Positions 1 to 9,817 of a DNA stretch of 64,000 bases are shown piece by piece. Origin of the DNA: Angomonas deanei (Eukaryota; Euglenozoa; Kinetoplastea; Trypanosomatida; Trypanosomatidae); NCBI GenBank assembly GCA_903995115.1, contig LR877156.1, positions 372,001-436,000 of the forward strand, written 5' to 3'. The notes below the pieces were generated by a model. That model worked only from the letters and a program-made list of their open reading frames with translations, was not told the origin of the DNA and did no database searches. Position numbers and translations under genes: made by a program. How positions within the stretch are numbered: the stretch's first letter is position 1; every line of letters begins with the position of its first letter.

Positions 1-618
1 TTTAGGAAATAAACCGCCACCTCCGCCAGCTCCGCCACCTCCTCCACCTCCGCCACCTCCGCGCGTCATCTCCGCCCCTCGGCTCTCCAGTTCCCTCCCC
101 AACGTCTCGTTGTACTCGAGCACACGCGTCATGTAGCCTTGTACGTTCTCGTAGTCGTACCGGAGGAGTACCTGCGCCTGTTTCATTTGCAGCAAGAACG
201 CGTCCCCTCTGGATTTCACGGTGTTCACATAACGGGCGGCGGTGGCTGGTTTATAATCGTATGACTTATCAATGTTGAGTGGGATGCACCGTTTTTGTTC
301 GTCTTTCTCCTGGTCTATATTCGTATTATAAATCTTTAATTTTGCTGTGTAGTCGAACGGAGTCTTTCCAACATTCCACTTGGTGTAGTTCATCTGGGTG
401 GCGGCTCTTGCGGTGTCCAGGTCGGTGATGACACGTTCTGGGAATCCCTCGGCCACCATCGTGCCGCATCTGTCGTTATTGTCACAGTCACCGTTTGCTT
501 TTTTTATGTACTTATCAAAACTCGTTGAAGTGGGTAATACGGCGTCTGTCTTTGAGGCCAACAACAGGTTGAACAGCAACACGAGGCCGGCGACGTCAAA
601 CCATCTTTTCATTGCCAT
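1..618 (-). CDS. Family A secreted protein, 3'-truncated by window edge
   Basis: N-terminal 206 residues of an orphan family repeated through the first 19 kb. It opens with MAMKRWFDV and a hydrophobic signal peptide ending near SKTDA. A Cys-rich start (CDNNDRC), a conserved stretch around residues 60-85 with an NYT glycosylation site, and a segment before a Gly run follow. The Gly run here has about 16 glycines, far longer than in the other copies, and looks like triplet slippage. The start follows a predicted splice acceptor by 35 nt. I do not recognise the family; a secreted or surface protein is inferred from the signal peptide, cysteines and N-glycosylation motifs. Confidence 0.8.
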   Translation of the reverse strand, partial: MAMKRWFDVAGLVLLFNLLLASKTDAVLPTSTSFDKYIKKANGDCDNNDRCGTMVAEGFPERVITDLDTARAATQMNYTKWNVGKTPFDYTAKLKIYNTNIDQEKDEQKRCIPLNIDKSYDYKPATAARYVNTVKSRGDAFLLQMKQAQVLLRYDYENVQGYMTRVLEYNETLGRELESRGAEMTRGGGGGGGGGGAGGGGGLFPK

Positions 619-660
619 TTGATTGCTTTAACGTTAAAGTGCTTGAAAAATATCTTTCGA

Positions 661-712
<52 letters not shown>
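619..712 (-). promoter_or_regulatory. Trans-splice acceptor, 35-nt leader and (CT)n tract of family A
   Basis: Read on the sense strand, a (CT)n run of about 45 nt (plus-strand GA repeat, about 667-712) leads into a TCTTTCGAAAGA palindrome holding the predicted acceptor AG at 654-655. A 35-nt leader with the 14-nt palindrome CTTTAACGTTAAAG then reaches the ATG. The dinucleotide run is the longest polypyrimidine tract of the family. Acceptor use is inferred from kinetoplastid rules. Confidence 0.65.
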
Positions 713-713
<1 letters not shown>

Positions 714-1270
714 GAATGGCGAAGAGAGAACCGCGGCAGGACACAGTGCGGATCGAAATACAAGCAGCCTTCCTTTCCGAATAGTGAAAACTTTAAATGA
801 AATTGTTAACGAGATTTTTTTTTCATTTTTTCGCAATATTCATTTGGCTTCATTTCTTTTTCGTTTTGATTTTGATATTACTTTTACCGTTTGTTATATT
901 TTAATGGGATTAAAGGGGAAAAATGTCCAAAACCCCTTTCTTCATTTAAAAAAAATAAATAAAGAAGTAAACATAAAAATAAAAGGGGGGGAAAAAAAAG
1001 AAACCTCAACAATTACAGAAAGAGAAATAAAACAAATAACAAGAAACAATGATAGTTTGCAAAACTGTTTTGGGCGGAATGCCTTGATAAACAGTTTATA
1101 TAAAATTCTTCCGGTCACGCTTTCTACCACAGCGAGGTTCATCGCAGTGGTGCTGTCGCTTTGGCTACGAATGCTAGCTCAGTACTAGTGGATGCTTATA
1201 ACACCTGGAAAGCGTACGAAAAGAGAGTGCACAGCGTTGACGTAACGACGGAGTATCGGTGAAGAAAGGT
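713..1270. other. Spacer between disrupted GP63 copy and family A copy
   Basis: AT-rich, with no supportable gene. On the sense strand it holds the GP63 3' flank, including the array hairpin, and then the polypyrimidine-rich approach to the family A acceptor. The block next to the GP63 stop (about 1105-1270) is repeated after the other GP63 copies. Confidence 0.6.
1062..1097 (-). repeat. Array 3'-flank hairpin, copy 1
   Basis: Perfect 9-bp inverted repeat AAACTGTTT/AAACAGTTT enclosing 18 nt, about 174 nt past the stop of the upstream GP63 gene. The loop centre here is GGAATGCC, not the palindromic GGTATACC of other copies. Confidence 0.6.
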
Positions 1271-3935
1271 TTACCTGGTGCGTCCAGTGGAGGCACTCGT
1301 GGCGTCGGTCTGTCCGGAGCGGAAGGAGCCTCGCCTGGAGTCGCCACGTGCCATGGAGTCGCCTGTGAGGGCGGAGCGGCCTCTCGTGTCCCCTCTGGAG
1401 AAGGCACCCGTGGCGTCGGTCTGCCCGGAGCGGAAGGAGCCTCGCCTGGAGTCGCCACGTGCCATGGAGTCGCCTGTGAGGGCGGAACGGCCTCTGGTGT
1501 CCCCTCTGGAGAAGGCACTCGTTGCGTCGGTCTGTCCGGAGCGGAAGGAGCCTCGCCTGGAGTCGCCACGTGCCATGGAGTCGCCTGTGAGAGCGGAGCG
1601 GCCTCTGGTGTCCCCTCTGGAGAAGGCACTCGTTGCGTCGGTCTGTCCGGAGCGGAAGGAGCCTCGCCTGGAGTCGCCACGTGCCATGGAGTCGCCTGTG
1701 AGGGCGGAACGGCCTGTGGTGTCCCCTCTGGAGAAGGCACCCGTTGCGTCGGTCTGTCCGGAGCGGAAGGAGCCTCGCCTGGAGTCGCCACGTGCCATGG
1801 AGTCGCCTGTGAGGGCGGAGCGGCCTCTCGTGTCCCCTCTGGAGAAGGCACCCGTGGCGTCGGTCTGTCCGGAGCGGAAGGAGCCTCGCCTGGAGTCGCC
1901 ACGTGCCATGGAGTCGCCTGTGAGGGCGGAACGGCCTGTGGTGTCCCCTCTGGAGAAGGCACCCGTTGCGTCGGTCTGTCCGGAGCGGAAGGAGCCTCGC
2001 CTGGAGTCGCCACGTGCCATGGAGTCGCCTGTGAGGGCGGAACGACCTCTGGTGTCCTCTCTAGAGAAGGCACCCGTTGCGCCGGTCTGTCCGGAGCGGA
2101 AAGTGGTTCCTCCTTCGGAACTGATGCCACTGAAATCGGAATCTGAGGAGTCCATCTGCGAGGTGAAGGAGACGCTGGAGGAATTATAGGTGAAACCAGA
2201 GGGGGTCGACTTGGCCGCGTAAATACCCGAGGTACCCTCCTCCGCGGCGCCACCCTCCGTGGTGTCGGCCTTGGCACCGCCACGGCAACAACAGCAAAAG
2301 ACGAGGAGGATCACGGCGGCGACCACCACCGCACAGGCGAGTGCGATGAGAAGCCAGCCCCACCACCGGAGGCCCTTTTTCGTGCACGACTTGCCATCTT
2401 CGGACGGCTCACAGCCTTCGCTCCACTGCTCACACATACCGGAGAAACACGCATCGCAGTTCTTGATATCGCACGACGCGCGTTGATCGTGAGAAAGCTT
2501 GTATGGGCAGGCTTCGGAAAACTTCAGGCACATGAACACGCCGGATGGCTGTTCGGTCGTCTCGCCAGGGTTGCACGTGATCCCACCGACGGTGTAGGTC
2601 TTCTGATCAAAGTCGCACTTGACGTCAGGTCGCACTTGACGGGAGGCATGCCGCTCCGTCCACCTGGCCGTTGAAGCATCGAGTGGACCAATCGCCGTCT
2701 GTGGTGACACACCGCGTGATCATATCGTAGATGGGGCAGTAGTCCAGCGGTGCGTTAGAGGTGCAAGAGTTGTCCCCAAAGTACTTGAATGCCGCGTTAG
2801 GACATCCGTTGTTGCGGGACTGCGCCTGACCGATTCCGGCGTAGTCTGACGTACACTTCATCTCCCCACTTGTAGTCGCAAAGACGTCGGGGAAGTCTGT
2901 TTTACCGTCCGTGATGCACGGTTTTTCCACAAAGTCACACCCGGCCTGGTGGCCGAATGGCAGCGTCTCGGCACGTTCGTAGTTGGGGGTGTAGTGACCC
3001 GTGTCCTCCATATACGCGAGCGTCATTGGCGAGAGAAACATGACGGTGGACAGATAGCTTGCCATGATGTCGTCCTTCGCCGTCCGTGCCTTCCAGTGGG
3101 CGCGCTTGCCCTCGGAGGAACCGTCGCTGTCTTCCACTTCCATTCCTTGAATCGTGGGGCAGCCGTAGTGCTCCGCCGCCTTCGCCTTGACGTTGGGGGA
3201 GGTCACCAGCGTGACGGTCTTGCCCCGCAGCTCCACCTGCGTGTCCCCAAGGTTGTTAAAGCCGAGGGCGTGCAGTAACTCGTGTATCACCGCTCGCACC
3301 GTCGTGGGGTCCTTGTCAATGTGCTCTGGGGATACATTTAACACGCCCACGACAGGTTTACCTTCAGGGGTGCCGAGGCAGGTGATGGACCAGGCCGCGG
3401 TGCTCCGGGGATTCGGCGCGGCGGCGACCAGCAGAACAAAGTCTGCGTCCTCCTCCTGCGCAAAGTCATCGGGGACGGTGAACTTTCCACACGTACCGGT
3501 CATGTCGCTTTGGTTGAGGGAGAAGGAACCGACCGGAGCGGTGCGCAGTGCCTCGCTGAGGAGGGTGGTGGCCCGGGGGAGGATGACGTCCAGGAGGTAC
3601 TTCCGCTTGGTGTCGGTCAACAGCAGGTCGTCGAAGCAGGACACCGTTCCGCCGTTCTGCATCTCCAGCGACTGTCCAGAAGTGTGGCAGAACTTTGTCT
3701 TGTCGAGCAGATCCGCCGTCCCGATGCGGAACTTGATGCCTCGCTTCGTCACGTACTTGGCGGAACGCGCGTTGGACACCCTGCTGCGGTCGATGGTCTG
3801 GGGGACCTGACCGCTCTGGGCCTGCTGGAGCTCCGTCTCCTGCTGGATACACTTGTGCTCCGCTGCGGTGGCGCACCCGACAAGGAGTGCGACGGCAAGC
3901 GCGGTGCGTCTCAGGCAAGGCATTTTGCTGAACAT
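1271..3935 (-). pseudogene. GP63 (leishmanolysin-like) copy 1, frame disrupted
   Basis: Homologous along its length to the intact 808-aa copies: signal peptide, Cys-switch-like EHKC, HELLH zinc motif with the third His in AHW, Cys-rich C-terminal region, TM segment, CCCC and repeat tail. A direct repeat of a 13-nt word (2612-2624 and 2629-2641, offset 17 bp) changes length by a net 16 bp relative to the other copies and breaks the frame just after the GAACLP position. The catalytic part alone ends near 2625, and would give a tail-less secreted product if made. The repeat array here is longest (seven full units). Start taken at MFSKMPCLRR as in the other copies. It may be a recent pseudogene or an assembly error. 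Confidence 0.75.
1292..2068 (-). repeat. 111-bp tandem repeats, 7 units (GP63 copy 1 tail)
   Basis: Seven full 111-bp units plus a partial eighth. Each encodes 37 residues with Ser/Arg/Gly-rich motifs such as RSGQTDATGAF and ALTGDSMARGD. Units differ by a few substitutions (TRGR/TTGR, TGAF/TSAF). The region is also open in three other frames because 111 is divisible by three. Confidence 0.95.
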
Positions 3936-5076
3936 TTCAAGCCAATGGAAGCACGATACCAAGACAACGTTAACAGTAATCGCTGGATCGGTAATAATAA
4001 ACTAAATAGATGGAAAAGGGTAAACAGTGCGAAAAAAAGTATCTTGACGTCGGTCAGAAAGAAGTAGGTGAGATATGAATACTTGCTTCCGTTGGTTAGA
4101 TGAGGGAGAGGAGAAAAGTGACGCTTACCGTAAGCTTTTATGCCTCTCCACAAACAAAGAACAAAAAGAAAACACACAAAAACATAGGGAGTAAATATTG
4201 GAATAGAAAGTAATAAATTATATATATATATAATAATTTTACTTGCGATACTGCAGAGTCCGCCTCGCCAACTACACCAAGCCGGCTTCATCCGGTGGGT
4301 TCGTAGAACTCTCAGGGGGGTTTGGCGGGCGGGATTAGCTTTTTAGAAAAAAGAGAAACTTGCAAAAAATTGGATTTTTTTTTTCGGAATAAGATTTATT
4401 GGGAAGAAAATTTTAGTGGGGAAGGAAATGTAGTTGGGAATAAATTTCTTTGGAATAAATTTTAATGAACAATTTTTTTTTTTTTTTAGCACCAAAAAAC
4501 CTGACGGGATGTAATCCTAACGGGAATAACAAAGAGAGAAACAGTGTATATATAAAGTACTCCTCATCGTGCAACTCTCTCAATGTATTCACCGAACGAG
4601 CAAGCTCTTACTTAATATATACGATTGAAGAACCGCGCCGGGACAGAGTGTGGGTGGAAATGTGCACAGTTCATCTTTCTGAATAGTAAAAACTTTGAAT
4701 GAAACAGTTAATGATATTTTGCTTTTCCGAATTAGTAGTACTCATTTAGTTTCATTTTTTTTTTTTTTTTGATTTTGGTATTACGTTTTACTTTTATTAT
4801 ACTTTAGCGTGTTTAGGGGGAAAATGACCAAAACCCCAATCCCAAAAACAACGGAGTAAAAACTGTAGGAAAAACAAAACAAGAAGAAGTGCGAAAACAA
4901 AAAAACAAAAGAACCGCAAAAACAAGAGAAAAAAAAAAAAAGAAACCTCAACAATTACAGGAAGAGAAATAAAACAACCAACAAGTAACAATGATAGTTT
5001 GCAAAACTGTTTTGGGCGGTATACCTTGATAAACAGTTTATATATGACTCGGACCGGGCGGTACGACAGGCTTTTC
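3936..5076. other. Spacer upstream of GP63 copy 1
   Basis: About 1.1 kb with no supportable gene. Near 3936-4060 is the GP63 5' flank, with a pyrimidine-rich tract on the sense strand. The middle (about 4300-4560) is poly-A/T-rich and unlike the other spacers. From about 4600 the sequence matches the family A upstream flank without a family A gene, as if a gene had been lost or the spacer duplicated. It ends with the array hairpin after the family A stop. Confidence 0.55.
5004..5039 (-). repeat. Array 3'-flank hairpin, copy 2
   Basis: Perfect 9-bp stem, 18-nt loop containing the palindrome GGTATACC, 38 nt after the family A stop. Confidence 0.65.
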
Positions 5077-6417
5077 TTACTTGTATGAAAAGGGTTCACA
5101 GTTTCGGTTTTGGCTCGCCCTGTCCACCATGAAGAGCGGCTTCGCCCGCAGTGCGTCACTCAGAGGGGGGCTGGTCGTCTGATCCCACGGGGTGAAGGAG
5201 AGCCCTGTTTCCTCGGCAGTGCGAGGCGTCTCGTCCACGATCTTGTTGACGTCGTTGTTGGGTGCTTGACTCTCCTTGCACTGTGCGAAGGCCATTTCGT
5301 CATTGATACCGTAACCAATGGCAATCATGTATTCCCCAAAGTGCTCCAACTCGAGACCAGCGCCGCGCACCTTATGCCACGATGCCGCCATCTTCCAGAA
5401 ATACCACTTCTTCGCCCATTTCATCCGGAGCCTGGACACGACACACTCCACTCTCTTTCCGTGCGGTATAATGTAGACCGAGTGGCCCACCACCGTCTTC
5501 CCTTGCGTGCCGTTGAAGTGACAATACACCGACATGACAACTCGATTCTCTGTCTCTGCTGGCTGGAGGAGAAAACCAGAGCGATCTGAAAATTCCTGCC
5601 ATATAAAATCATTCAAGAAGGACTCCGGGGCGTAGAGCCGTCGACCCGTCTCGTAGTTGCCATGCCCGGATCTCATACAAGACGTGATGCCAACGGGACG
5701 CTTGGTCGCCCAAGGAGATTCCGTGCCTCTTTCTTCGATAACGGAGATGAGTCTCTCAACGCCGTATGAAATGAGTTCTGAAATGACGGCTCCCGCAACC
5801 ATCTCCAGGAGTTTACCCAGTGTATTGCCAAAGAAACCACCTCCCGCACCGCCACCTCCGCGCGTCATCTCCGCCCCTCGGCTCTCCAGTTCCCTCCCCA
5901 ACGTCTCGTTGTACTCGAGCACACGCGTCATGTAGCCTTGGACGTTCTCGTAGTCGTACCGGAGGAGTACCTGCGCCTGTTTCATTTGAAGCAAGAACGC
6001 GTCCCCTCTGGTTTTCACCGTATTCACATAACTGGCGGCGGTGGCTGGTCTATAATCGTATGCCTTATCAATGTTGAGTGGGATACACCGTTTTTGTTCG
6101 TCTTTCTCCTCGTCTATATTCGTATCATAAATCTTGAATTTTGCCGTGTAGTCGAACAGAGTGTTTCCAACGTACCACTTGGTGTAGTTCATCTGGGTGG
6201 CGGCTCTTGCGGTGTCCAGGTCGGTGATGACACGTTCTGGGAATCCCTCGGCCACCATCGTGCCGCACCTGTCGTTATTGTCACAGTTGCCGTTTGCTCT
6301 GGGTATATACTCATCAAAAGTCGTTGAAGTGGGTAATACGGCGTCTGTCTTTGAGGCCAACAACAGGTTGAACAGCAACACGAGGCCGGCGACGTCAAAC
6401 CATCTTTTCATTGCCAT
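5077..6417 (-). CDS. Family A secreted protein, full copy 1
   Basis: 446 residues. Signal peptide to about residue 26, then a Cys-containing ectodomain with CDNNDRC, QKRC, SCMRSGHG, VYCHFNGTQG, VECVVSR, AQCKES and a C-terminal NC. N-glycosylation motifs include NYT, NET and NGT. A Gly-rich linker around residues 188-200 precedes a hydrophobic-to-amphipathic segment (LLEMVAGAVISELISYGVER). There is no C-terminal membrane anchor or GPI-like tail. No known domain is recognised. The glycine-rich linker plus buried amphipathic helix could be a membrane-inserting or oligomerising element, but that is speculation. The ATG is preceded by the family's 35-nt leader. Confidence 0.85.
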   Translation of the reverse strand: MAMKRWFDVAGLVLLFNLLLASKTDAVLPTSTTFDEYIPRANGNCDNNDRCGTMVAEGFPERVITDLDTARAATQMNYTKWYVGNTLFDYTAKFKIYDTNIDEEKDEQKRCIPLNIDKAYDYRPATAASYVNTVKTRGDAFLLQMKQAQVLLRYDYENVQGYMTRVLEYNETLGRELESRGAEMTRGGGGAGGGFFGNTLGKLLEMVAGAVISELISYGVERLISVIEERGTESPWATKRPVGITSCMRSGHGNYETGRRLYAPESFLNDFIWQEFSDRSGFLLQPAETENRVVMSVYCHFNGTQGKTVVGHSVYIIPHGKRVECVVSRLRMKWAKKWYFWKMAASWHKVRGAGLELEHFGEYMIAIGYGINDEMAFAQCKESQAPNNDVNKIVDETPRTAEETGLSFTPWDQTTSPPLSDALRAKPLFMVDRASQNRNCEPFSYK

Positions 6418-6480
6418 TTGATTGCTTTAGCGTTAAAGTGCTTGGAAGATATCTTTCGAAAGAGAAAAAGAGGAAGGGAG
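6418..6480 (-). promoter_or_regulatory. Trans-splice acceptor and 35-nt leader of family A copy
   Basis: Predicted acceptor AG at 6453-6454, preceded on the sense strand by a mixed CT tract instead of a pure dinucleotide run. The leader is 35 nt, with palindrome centre AGCGTT in place of AACGTT. Confidence 0.6.
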
Positions 6481-7083
6481 AAAGAGATGGCTAAGAGAGA
6501 ACCGCGCCAGGACAGAGTGTGGGTGGAAATGTGCACAGTTCGTCTTTCTGAATAGTGAAAACTTTGAATGAAACAGTTAATGATATTTTGCTTTTCCGAA
6601 TTAGTAGTACTCATTTAGTTTCATTTTTTTTTTTTTTTGATTTTGGTATTACGTTTTACTTTTATTATACTTTAGCGTGTTTAGGGGGAAAATGACCAAA
6701 ACCCCAATCCCAAAAACAACGGAGTAAAAACTGTAGGAAAAACAAAACAAGAAGAAGTGCGAAAACAAAAAAACAAAAGAACCGCAAAAACAAGAGAGAA
6801 AAAAAAAAAAGAACCCTCAACAATTACAGGAAGAGAAATAAAACAACCAACAAGTAACAATGATAGTTTGCAAAACTGATTTTGGGCGGAATGCTTAGAC
6901 AAACAGTTTTTTATAAAATTCTTCCGGTTACGCTTTCTACCACAGCGAGGATCATCAGAGTGGTGCTGCCGCTTTGGCTACGAGTGCTAGCTCAGTACTA
7001 GTAGATGCTCCTAACACGTGGAAAGGGTACGAAAAGAGAGTGCACAGCGTTGACGTAACGACGGAGTATCGGTGAAGAAAGGT
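6481..7083. other. Spacer between chimera and family A copy
   Basis: No supportable gene. Nearly identical to the spacer at about 4620-5040 (conserved T-rich tract and ACCAAAACCCCAATCCC block). This shows recent duplication. Closest to the chimera it has the GP63-type 3' flank. Confidence 0.55.
6872..6909 (-). repeat. Array 3'-flank hairpin, variant
   Basis: The left arm reads AAACTGATTT, so one A would bulge, but the right arm AAACAGTTT still pairs. Loop centre GGAATGCT. It lies 174 nt past the GP63-type 3' end. Confidence 0.5.
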
Positions 7084-8922
7084 TTACCTGGTGCGTCCAG
7101 TGGAGGCACTCGTGGCGTCGGTCTGTCCGGAGCGGAAGGAGCCTCGCCTGGAGTCGCCACGTGCCATGGAGTCGCCTGTGAGGGCGGAACGGCCTCTGGT
7201 GTCCCCTCTGGAGAAGGCACTCGTTGCGTCGGTCTGTCCGGAGCGGAAGGAGCCTCGCCTGGAGTCGCCGTGCCATGGAGTCGCCTGTGACGGCGGAACG
7301 GCCTCTGGTTCCCTCTGGAGAAGGCACGTGCGTGTTGTCGGAGCGAAGGAGCCTCGCCTGTCGCCACGTGCCATGGAGTTTCCTGTGAGGGCGGAACGGC
7401 CTGTGGTGTCCCTCTGGAGAAGGCACCCGTGGCGTCGGTCGCCCGGAGCGGAAGGAGCCGCCTGGAGTCGCCACGTGCCATGGAGTCGCCTGTGAGGGCG
7501 GAACGACCTCTGGTGTCCTCTCTAGAGAAGGCACCCGTTGCGCCGGTTTGTCCGGAGCGGAAAGTGGTTCCTCCTTCGGAACTGATGCCACTGAAATCGG
7601 AATCTGAGGAGTCCATCTGCGAGGTGAAGGAGACGCTGGAGGAATTATCGGTGAAACCAGAGGGGGTCGACTTGGCCGCGTAAATACCCGAGGTACCCTC
7701 CTCCGCGGCGCCACCCTCCGTGGTGTCGGCCTTGGCACCGCCACGGCAACAACAGCAAAAGACGAGGAGGATCACGGCGGCGACCACCACCGCACAGGCG
7801 AGTGCGATGAGAAGCCAGCCCCACCACCGGAGGCCCTTTTTCGTGCACGACTTGCCATCTTCGGACGGCTCACAGCCTTCGCTCCACTGCTCACACATAC
7901 CGGAGAAACACGCATCGCAGTTCTTGATGTCGCACGACGCGCGTTGATCGTGAGAAAGCTTGTATGGGCAGGCTTCGGAAAACTTCAGGCACATGAACAC
8001 GCCGGATGGCTGCTCGGTCGTCTCGCCAGGGTTGCACGTGATCCCACCGACGGTGTAGGTCTTCTGATCAAAGTCGCACTTGACGGGGAGGCATGCCGCT
8101 CCGTCCACCTGGCCGTTGAAGCATCGAGTGGACCAATCGCCGTCTGTGGTGACACACCGCGTGATCATATCGTAGATGGGGCAGTAGTCCAGCGGTGCGT
8201 TAGAGGTGCAAGAGTTGTCCCCAAAGTACTTGAATGCCGCGTTAGGACATCCGTTGTTGCGGGACTGCGCCTGACCGATTCCGGCGTAGTCTGACGTACA
8301 CTTCATCTCCCCACTTGTAGTCGCAAAGACGTCGGGGAAGTCTGTTTTACCGTCCGTGATGCACGGTTTTTCCACAAAGTCACACCCGGCCTGGTGGCCG
8401 AATGGTAGCGTCTCGGCGCGTTCGTAGTTGGGGGTGTAGTGACCCGTGTCCTCCATATACGCGAGCGTCATTGGCGAGAGAAACATGACGGTGGACAGAT
8501 AGCTTGCCATGATGTGTCTTCACGGTGTTCACATAACTGGCGGCGGTGGCTGGTTTATAATCGTATGACTTATCAATGTTGAGTGGGATGCACCGTTTTT
8601 GTTCGTCTTTCTCCTCGTCTACATTCGTATCATAAGTCATGAATTTTGCCGTGTAGTCAAACAGAGTGTTGCCAACGTACCACTTGGTGTAGTTCATCTG
8701 GGTGGCGGCTCTTGCGGTGTCCAGGTCGGTGATGACACGTTCTGGGAATCCCTCGGCCACCATCGTGCCGCATCTGTCGTTATTGTCACAGTTACCGTTT
8801 GCTCTTGGTATATACTTATCAAAAGTCGTTGAAGTGGGTGCTACGGCGTCTGTCTTTGAGGCCAACAACAGACTGAACAGCAACACGAGGCTGGCGACGT
8901 CAAACCATCTTTTCATTGCCAT
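7084..8922 (-). pseudogene. Chimera: family A 5' part fused to GP63 3' part
   Basis: The 5' portion (8922 to about 8520) is family A, from MAMKRWFDV through the AASYVNTVKT region, with the usual leader. At about 8511-8525 it joins GP63 sequence at the MASYLSTVMF position, well past the zinc site. The two halves are out of frame, so the family A frame ends near 8380. The GP63 half is open from MASYLST (8510) through the TM segment into the tail, where its 111-bp units carry several length changes. No zinc motif is present. It is best read as a recombination product between array members and probably not a functional gene. Confidence 0.85.
7105..7528 (-). repeat. Degenerate 111-bp repeats in chimera
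   Basis: The first unit is a clean 111 bp (7105-7215). The rest has small insertions and deletions, so the span of 424 bp is not a whole number of units. In contrast, the arrays of the other GP63 copies are exact multiples of 111. This fits relaxed selection on this locus. Confidence 0.85.
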
Positions 8923-8990
8923 TTGATTGCTTTAGCGTTAAAGTGCTTGAAAGATGTCTTTCGAAAGCGAAAGGGAGAGAGAGGAGAGAG
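8923..8990 (-). promoter_or_regulatory. Trans-splice acceptor and 35-nt leader of chimera
   Basis: Predicted acceptor AG at 8958-8959, with a CT-rich tract upstream on the sense strand. The chimera retains the complete family A leader, so it is probably still processed into mRNA. Confidence 0.55.
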
Positions 8991-9817
8991 AGATGGAATG
9001 GCGAAGAGAGAACCGCGCCAGGACACAGTGCGGATCGAAATACAAGCAGTTCTTCTTTCCGAATAGTGAAAACTTTAAATGAAATTGTCAACGAGATTTT
9101 TATTTCTTCACGGTACTCATTTGGTTTCATTTCTTTTTCGTTTTGATTTTGATATTACTTTTACTGTTTGTTATACTTTAATGGGATTAAGGGGGAAAAA
9201 TGACCAAAACCCCGTTCTTGAATAGTGAGGGAATAGAAATTATAACAATGATAATGAAAAACAAAAACAAAAAACCAATGACAACAACAACCTAATTTCG
9301 GTCAGGGCTGCCTTTCGGCCCTGCTGCATTATTCTACGATGGGCGATTATTAGACCCTTTAAGGGAGGAAAAAAAAAAAAAAAAAAAGAGCTGCGCGCTT
9401 GAGCGTCTGTTCTCAATCGAACTATGAACAAAACGGGTAACACCAACAAAAGTATCAACGGTGTGCACATCCACACGAATTAGATACTTATTTCGCTTTC
9501 ATTTTTTTTTTTCCCGGATTGTGGAATTAGGGAGTTTTTTTTATGGTGTTTAGGTTGACTTAGGGTGACATACCAAACTGCGCCTTCACAAAACAACGGA
9601 GTAAAAACTGTAGGAAAAACAAAACAAGAAGAGTGCGAAAACAAAAAAACAAAAGAACCGCAAAAACAAGAGAAAAAAAAAAAAAACCTCAACAATTACA
9701 GGAAGAGAAATAAAACAACCAACAAGTAACAATGATAGTTTGCAAAACTGTTTTGGGCGGAATGCCTTGACAAACAGTTTATATATGACTCGGACCGGGC
9801 CGTACGACAGGCTTCTC
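8991..9817. other. Spacer with a unique insert
   Basis: No supportable gene. About 9215-9560 is absent from the other spacers. It contains a CAGGGC/GCCCTG hairpin near 9305-9325, an 18-A run near 9370-9387 and a non-repetitive stretch to about 9500. The flanks are typical array spacer. Confidence 0.5.
9745..9780 (-). repeat. Array 3'-flank hairpin, copy 3
   Basis: Perfect 9-bp stem with an 18-nt loop (GGAATGCC centre), 38 nt past the family A stop. Confidence 0.6.

Noticed and set aside
661-712. GA microsatellite as a recombination hotspot or telomere-type repeat.
   Set aside because: It sits exactly where a sense-strand polypyrimidine tract is needed, and shorter forms occupy the same place in sister copies.
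1259-2189. Plus-strand open frames across the 111-bp repeats.
   Set aside because: They result from a stop-free repeat unit of length divisible by three. No start context, conserved domain or plus-strand processing signals.
9400-9440. B-box-like GTTCGATTG on the minus strand, suggesting a tRNA or tRNA-derived SINE.
   Set aside because: The final B-box C is absent, no A-box lies at a suitable distance, and no cloverleaf folds.
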